From Mactra quadrangularis (Eukaryota > Mollusca > Bivalvia > Venerida > Mactridae), in assembly GCA_025267735.1 (NCBI GenBank), contig CM046304.1:28647381-28711380 (forward strand): a stretch of DNA of 64,000 bases. Reading direction: 5' to 3'. The translations under genes and the position numbers were made by a program. The notes beneath the pieces are model-generated. The model ran no database searches. It was not told where the DNA came from and saw only the letters and a list, made by a program, of their open reading frames with translations. The first letter of the stretch is position 1. Each line of letters starts with the position of its first letter. Below are positions 37,701 to 46,700 of this stretch, in pieces.

Positions 37701-40700
37701 TCGTTTATTGACAGAACTGATAATTGACTGAAACATTTAAAACAATGTTCAATAACTTCCGGGTGATAATCACTGTTTGCAGCAGTTTCATTAGATGGGA
37801 AATGAAATGAGATGAAATTGAAACTTGTTTATCTCTAATAAATTGAATAACAAAATGTTTTAATTTAAGTGTTCTTAATGGAGAGCATTGCTACATATAG
37901 GAAAATGACACTGACACTGCAAAATATAAAAACATCTTAAAACATTTTAAAATAACTATTCATACAAACAGATATTAATTAAGTAGATACAGTATACAAA
38001 AAGTACTTTTTTACAGGATGTGCTACGGACACGAGTTGCAAAATCTACATTAAAATATAGAACATTTTGAATGACAATGAAATAATTTCCTCTTGTTTAG
38101 TATGTGACATACTTAGTAAAGTTTCCATAGTTACTATGATATAAATCTACGATATCATATTTACATCAATTGTGCTTGTCCTATTTTTTTCTCAATTTGG
38201 AGTCCCAGTAATTTTGTTCATGGACACAAACAACTTGCAATGCAACATTTAAATAAAAAAATTCTACTCTATTCTAATACTTCAACAGGTCTGTTATCGC
38301 ATCAACATCTATCTCCGTAAACAGATATCCTGTAGACCACTGTTAAACAGGATCTCTAAGGTTTGCTAGGAGGGTCACATCCAGATGACCTCTGTGTCGA
38401 CCAATCAATGCTTAGCTTTCATCAAAATGAAACAATATGAATAGCATTTTAATTACGTAATTTCTATTTTTAGACCGATGTTTGCAATCTAACTTGACAG
38501 TAATGTAATAGTGTTATTCACTGGCTGTAATTGGACGACTCATTTCAAAGCGCGTGACATAGACGATGTAAACAAGTTTACTAAACATAATGATTGCGTC
38601 ATGAATATTATAATGAGAAAAGGTTACCATCATAACAAAACAGCCAGATCTAAATAAGCAAATAGGTGAGTGGAAATTTTAGATTGAGTTTTTATCAGAT
38701 TGCATCAGCATGAAATAGGTGATTAAGTTACATGTATGATGATGAATGTTTTTTCATACACTTTGAATAATTAACATTTTAGTATCTGCCAAGTTAACTC
38801 AGTCTTTAGCAAATCTGGTTATAAATCCAGGGATTGAGGATTCTATTCTGGGGGCGTTGACCTATACATTCTTTTGTGGAGATTGGTCATGAAATATTTC
38901 CTATGTACAGCCATATTTAATTTCCTCAGGTCAACTAATAAACATAAATATGGGTCTTTAGCATGACAAACATTTTTTCTCCATTATTGTCATTTTTAAA
39001 CCCAACAACAATGTAGATGTATTTCAATAGTTAGTCTCAGATTTGTTACAGAGATAAACATACAGCATCATAAAGGTATTTAGATCTATGATGATTATTT
39101 CCTTAACACAACATGTCACCGACTGAAACATTCAAGTCTAATCACAACAGAAAACAATGCCACTAGTTACAATAAACAAGCATAAGATAATCAAAGAACA
39201 AAAAACAGAAATTTGATATAGCCGCACACACTTAAAGAAGAATTTAAGCAGTTTTGATGGGTCAACGCAAAACTAGTCTTAATGCAGGACATAAATAAAG
39301 AAGGATTCAGACTTGTTTGCTCAGTCATTTTTTCTGCATTCCTGCCAATTTTTCAGATTAAGAATAATCACTAACAGACAAACATGCTGGTCCGACAGAA
39401 TTGACCAGTGAAATTCCATTCGGACCAGGAAAAATTCTGTGGTAGCCAGTCGGAATGTCCAGTTAAATTTAATATTTTAAAATAAAATGAGGGCAACTAT
39501 TAGCCCCTTTTATCTTATTTATTAATATGTATTGAACTAATTTTGATGTTTGTCTTCAATTAAAAGTTATAATAATGACTGATTAGCAGCAATGATAAGT
39601 CATGACGTTTAAACATTTTGATGATTTATTCCGGTCCAGTGAAACCTGATTCCGTCCCGTGATTCTTCCTCAATCACTGGTCCGAATGTCCAGTAATGTC
39701 AAAACACTTATCAGAATGTCTGCACTAACGCAGGTTATTTCAGTTAAGTTCAAATGTTTTTACTAAATTTTGCCAATTTGATTCTGACATATTTATATAC
39801 ATTACAAGTAACATCTTGCATGTATATTGAATTAATTTATATTGATGCTAATTAACTTAACATAAATTTATGACATCATGTCTATTGTTTTGTTCATGAT
39901 AATTGCATTAAAGTTAAAGTTTAAAGTTAAAGTGCAGTTTAAAGTCTGCTTTCATATACATGTTAAGCCACTTTACAATCTTGTACAATAATTAAGTCTA
40001 TAACTCCTGATCATTGAAATCACCCTCATGCAGGCGATTCCTCACAGTACCCATGGTAGGTTAATTTCTTGCCCAAGAAAATTAGCAGTGCTCCAAGAGG
40101 GGATTGAACCTTGGACTTCTTGATCCCTAAGCTTGTGTCCTACCACTGGACCACAACTCCTACTCCTACTGATTTACATTATTTCCCGAGGAAGGACAGT
40201 ATGCCGAAACATTAAAACCTAACATACATTTATTTAAAAACCTACATGTTATTAGACAGTCGTTGATCTTTCTTTGCAAGTAATGAAGGTCAAACATATA
40301 AAGTACATACAAAAGTACATATGACAAACTAGCCATTTAATATGTCTTAATATGACTTATTATTCACACCTACTTGTCACATGTTCAATTAAAGCCAACA
40401 TTTATATGATAGTTATATGTTATTTATCACTTTCTATTGACAGTTTCCCCAACATAATAAAGTTAGGTCTCAGCTGAAACCATCAGCACAAGGTTTCATG
40501 TAATATAGTATTCTATTATAAATATAACCACCTGGTTGTGCTAGGTTTACATCTGGCCACGATCTCCCCAATTAGCCAGAGGCTAAAAAATCGGGGAGCT
40601 CTACGATTAAATGGTATACTCCACGTTCTGTTACGCTTCCTTATGAAATCAGCACGTTTTGTTGCGCTCTACTGCGCTTTGCTACGATCGAGCCCACGAT

Positions 40701-43700
40701 TTGCATCACGTTCTGTTACCCTTTGTTGCGATCAACACGATTGGCTTCCACGCTCCACCACGTTCTGTTACGTCCTGTTAAGATCTCCCACGACAAAGCC
40801 GCTTTGTTGCGATCTCCTGCGATTTGACCTACGATTTGAGACAAATGACCACGTTTTACGTCACGATTTGATATTTAAACAAGAAATAATTCTTTCCCAG
40901 CGACGCGGGATGAAAAAATGTGTCCACGCTGGTCCCAATCTGTTGCGATTGTACTTCACGTTCTGTTACGTTCTGTTACGTTTCGGTACGTTCCGTTACG
41001 TTTTGTTACAAAGGCCACACTCTGTCACGATTAGAAAATGAATAGGGGCAATCGTGGTGAAATTTAAGTTTGATTTAAAATCTGTCCCGATGCCCACGAT
41101 GTCTCCGATTCAACCACGTTCCGTTACGCTCCCACACGACCACCCCGATTCGACTCCATGCTCTGTTACGTTCGCCACGATGCTCTGGAATCGGGGACAT
41201 CGTGGTAATCGTGGCCAGATGTAAACCTAGCATTACTAAGGTTGACTTTTTTATCCTCAATGGAAGTATAGACAATTTAATACATGTAATTCTTTGAACA
41301 ATACTCATCAAGTTACAACAGACAGTAAGTTTTGTCTCCCATAAAGAGCTAGAACTTTCTTATATTACAACTGGAAATTAGGAACCTCCAACCCGTAGAA
41401 AGTTATTTTTTGTAAGATATTATAGCAAATTATATTGTTTAAAAGCTCTGAATGAAAGCTTTATAGAATAGTTTAAATTGTTAGGATATCTTTCCTAGAA
41501 CTTAAAAGTTGATATGCCCTATTAAAAGTCATTACATTATGTATGAAAGACTTTTCACAGAACTCTCTGAAGACAATTTTTTGGTAAAAAAATGCACCAT
41601 TCTTGCATTATTCCAACTATTTTCATGAACTTTATCAGGAAATACAAGTACAATCTTGTTCCTGTAATTAATAATTAGTAATTTCATGATTTCAGCAATT
41701 TTTACTAAAGAAAGAACCCTTTATCAACAACGTGTTTAATAATGACTGTTAGCAAACGTACGGGTACGGGACATCTCCACCCAAAGACAACTCAACCCGT
41801 GGATAACTCAACTCAAAGTTGGGACAACAAAATTGAACTCAACCGGTTAGTAGGGGAATGAGTATTCTTGGGTTGAGTTGTCTTTGGGTTGAGTTGTTCC
41901 GACACTAACGTTAGGGAACGTTCAGATTAATTGAACAGGCTACAGGTCTCGAGAGCACTAAAAGCTTTCAACCATGTGCATAGCCATGCAAGCATTCAAT
42001 CTTAATGTTTTTTAAGCATGTGTATACATAATCTACCCAAATCACTACATGCACATTATATGAAGATCAATGATTATACATTCTTAGTCTAAAAGTATCT
42101 TTTAAAGAAGATTAAATAGTCATTCACAGCTTATCATTAAAAGGACTTGGTTCTTGATGACTCATAATTTTCTGTCAACAAGATACAGAAAATTTTAATC
42201 ATAATGCAATGTATAAAATTATATATTTTGAATGAAAGTAACACATATACCCGTAAAAATGCAATTCAGTCAAGTAAAGTAAATCAACGATGAATAAATT
42301 TAATCATAACAAACATGTTTTTGATATTTCATTCAGTAATATATGTTTAATTTAAAAGTAAACAAAAATATTTAAATTCAAATTTAAGAATTTAATGTAA
42401 ACAGTTTTAGTTCAATGAATGTTTGTAACAGTGCATTGTAAGTTATAAAAAGAAAATTGATATTTGTGCCAACATTAGCAGCCTTATTATAAAATGTGAA
42501 CTAATTTCACTTGGTTAAATATCCAGAGCATTAAACTATTGTAGGTAACTATTTGCTCATGTAGGGTGTAGGTTTAAAGCCCCATTCTTAAGTCACTTGT
42601 ATTGTTAAAATTATATTGAACTGTCAGTGGTGCGTACAATAACTCCCACTTATTAAAATACTCACTTCAGTACTTCTGCACTACTATTCTTATCGCTAAA
42701 AAAAAGATATCTGCATTTATGTACATGGATAATCCGATTATCAAACAAATGTTGAGTATTTAAATCAGCAAGGTTAATGTATGTGCCAATGACAGTTGAA
42801 TGAAATTGATCAATACAGGCATCTAAACAATGCTCAATTAATTTATTAAATATATGTACATGTCAAACTGTACAAATGTCATTGTAATAAAATATTACCT
42901 ATTTTAGTATCTACTACTTAAATTAATATCTTAACAGTTAATGTTTATTCAGTTCCCCGAAGTCTTTTTTAGTTCCCAGAAGCTGAATTTATGGTCATAC
43001 ACATAAATGTACAGAAATGGCTCACTTTCAATCAAATCAGTTTGTTTTGTTTTAATTAATTTTGTACTCAAAGCAGAGTATGTGATTATACTGATGATAT
43101 TTAAAAGATATCTTGCTAAATATCCTGATTAAACCCATTAAAGACAAGTTGCTTCTTCTCTTACATTGAACACAGAAACCAAGATCAATATTGTATACCA
43201 GTAACACATGATTATCAATTATATACTTTCATTTAGACATTGTCGTTAACCTGAGAACAGATCAATGGCAGTTTTCTATATAAGTACACTAATCAATTTA
43301 AACACCAACAGTTGCGGATCTAGACAGTTAGTTTCCTCCACAGTTAGTCTGACCTGACCTGTAAGCTTAGTAATTTGTTTTTCTTTAATAAAATTGTCAT
43401 TTTTCATGAGTACCGTAAATGTTTCTAGGCAGTTAAGAATTTAAGAAATAATTCACATTCATTGACTTTTAACTATGCTTAAAGCTTGGATACCTTACAA
43501 TTTCTATCACAATTCTTTGTTTTAATCGTGAGGTGTTCAAAAATTTGCTGCAGAACATGAACTGTTATGGAATCAAAAAGTTGCTGCTAGTTTTTCCACA
43601 GAAAATATCTGAGACACCCCTCATCCAAAACATAGTCAATTTACAAATTGCGGGCTAATAGCAACACATTCATAACTCACTCTTTTTTAAATTGAGTTAC

Positions 43701-46700
43701 AGCCATTTTGCGTCAAGCCTGCGAAATTTTATATTTAATGTGAACGCTTGAAACATCTTCACTGTGCTTTTTTTAATAGGCTTATTCTTTAACAAGTTAA
43801 AAATAATTTATCATTATCATAACACAAATATTTCTCATTTTTTTCTTACATTTTTACAGGCAATGACATTATATAACCTAATGTACATCTATTGTTATCA
43901 TAGCCTATCTTAATAAATATAAATCAATAAATACAATAATATGTGTACCGTATGTGTAAATTAATTGATTATTGATATTATATTTAATTTTATACATGAC
44001 ATGCATAGATGATAATCAACAGAAATGCCCAAGGTTATTATTACAAAATTTGAAAAAAACAAAAACATGTAAACCAGTCTCAGTATGATACTATGAATGC
44101 TTGCCATTGGCTAAATTTCAAATTTCAGAAAACAATAAACCAATCAAAAAAGGGTGATTTTAGACTGGTCAACCATTCTTTACAATATACTAACTAATAA
44201 CCTGCAGCATTGATGCAATTAATTTTATAACATAGTTCTAATTGATGACATATTTGATAATAGGACATGTTGACAGCCAGTAACATTCTTATAATTCAAT
44301 TATTATTCAACAAATGAACCATATACAATTAGAAATTTTGTGTATGAAGCTATTTCTTATGATATGTTTATTACTAGGAAAATTATCTGTATCATGACTA
44401 GAAAGATGAAAATCATTTCAAAAGGAATTGGGACATCATACTTATACACATAGCACTTAAACTTTAATTATGATTAAGGACAGTCTCAATCTCCGTAAAC
44501 AGATTTCCTGTAGACCGCTGTCATACAGGATCTCTGCTGTCTCCGTGGAAGGTCACGTCATATGAATTTAGTGTCGACCAATCAATGTGTAGCTTTCATC
44601 TAGACAAAAAACTATTAATAACATTTTGATTTCGTAATTTCTATTTTTAGACCAGGGTTTGCAAGCTAACTTAACAGCGGTATTATTCGCAGTCAGCGAT
44701 TGGACTGCTCATTTCAAGTTGCGTGACGTAGACGACGTAAACAAGTATCATAACAATTTCATCATGAATATTATGAATGATGAGAAAAGGTCACTTGAAC
44801 GTGATCCTCGTTTGAAAAAAGGCCAGATCTAAATTAGCGAGTAGGGGAGCAGAAAAATTTAGATCAGGTTTCAATCAGATTGGGACAGTCTTAACTTTAA
44901 ATAATGACGAGCACTGGCAAAATGTATTATGTTTTATAGTAACCTGCCAAATATTCAAGTTACCTAGATATAGGAAACAAGTTATTTTCATAAGTTCCAG
45001 GCTTTAGCTCATGGGCTCACAGTTAATAAAGCCTAACAAGATCTGCTAAGTAGTTTTGTTATGTTAATGTCATGATCAATCTTGTATACTAACTTACCAA
45101 GACAGACTTGATTAATATTTTCTTATTCAATGATCATTACAATATGAGATCAATGGATTTTTATAGATTCTGTTAAATTATTGCACAAATTGTCAGTTAC
45201 AGCTTTATACACTTTAAACCACCAAATCCCTTTAATAAACTAAGTATGAACTTGCCAACACTGTCATGACAGTTAAAATTAGAAATGAAGGAAGCCTTGC
45301 TAAATTTAGGATAACATCGTCCACTAAATGCTAAAAAAAAAGAAAAAAATCTGTTATCTGTAATTTTTGCTATTTTTATTGGAGAATCAATGTCGGTTAT
45401 TTACCATATTCAAAGTGATTAAAGTTACACAAAACAGACATTGTTGATTGCCTGTATTGTCTTATACAATAATCAATACTAGACCATGCAGATAGTTTAA
45501 AATAACTTAAAAGAAGACTTAAACATGTTCACAACAGTGTTAATGCCTTTGACATTATCTCAGATGTTGTCTTTAAAGTAAAGCTACTTATTGACAGATT
45601 TCGTTGTTTTTTGTTTTTGTTGTTTTTAATTACCAGTCAGTGTCAGTGATTGTGTAAAGAAAATGAAATCTTAAAGTTAAGGCAGATTGGTCTCAGGGTT
45701 TGACACTAACCATTTTTACCAGGGATCCCAAAGGAATCCCAAGTTGGTTACTCAGGGATTCCTCCTTAAAGTTAGGGATTCCTCCAATAAAAGACAAAAA
45801 AATTGGATACAGATTTACAGTCACCTAATGTAGTGAACAAAGCATGGTAATTTTAAGGGATCCTGACGAAATCCCTAGTCGAGAATCAGTGGGATTCCTC
45901 CCATGTTTTTGGGAACCTCATAATCCTAGGACACTGTTAGTGTCAAACCCTGCTGGTCTAAACATGATTGTTAGAAACATAATTGTTAAACCAAAAAAAT
46001 AGTAAAATTAGGTGATTGCACCCTTAGATTGTCCAGAAGATATTCAAGCTTCAAGAATTTGAGGATTAATTCTGGTAAAGGGAAGTATGTAGCAGTGGTG
46101 AAATATCATAAATATGGCACTTACATTTCCTTGTATATAAACCAGCTTTTATGTCTAAGTGGTAAAGTGTCTATTCACAACTCTGAATACTAAGGGTTTG
46201 ATCCCAGCTTAGAACATGCATTTTTACTCAGATGAAATGAAAAAAATCTTCTTGTTTTTACTTATAAAAAAATCGTATTCTGTGAAGTTAAGCAACTTTT
46301 GAACTTGAAGTCATCATTAAGATGAAGGAAGTCTGATAAGAAATCAGATAGCTAACACTACAAGGAATGACAGATCCATATGATGATGTTAGTCTTTTGT
46401 TTTTGAATCACTATATAAGTTAATTGCATCCATTATTTCCCAATACAGTGCCTTGTAGCTTAACATGTGTTTCTTTCTTCAATATAAACTTTATAATTGA
46501 AGTTTACAAGTAAGAAGATCAAAGAAGCCATAACCAGAGTTTTAGTACAGATTTTTCGAGAACTGAGTAAAAAACACAGTGGCAGAAAAAAAAGAAGCAG
46601 GGCATGCATATCAGAATGTTGATATTTCAAAGTATCAAAGCAAATACTTCTGCATAAGGAGAATCATTTTAAAAGAAGGAGAGAAAAATAGAAGGTCAAA

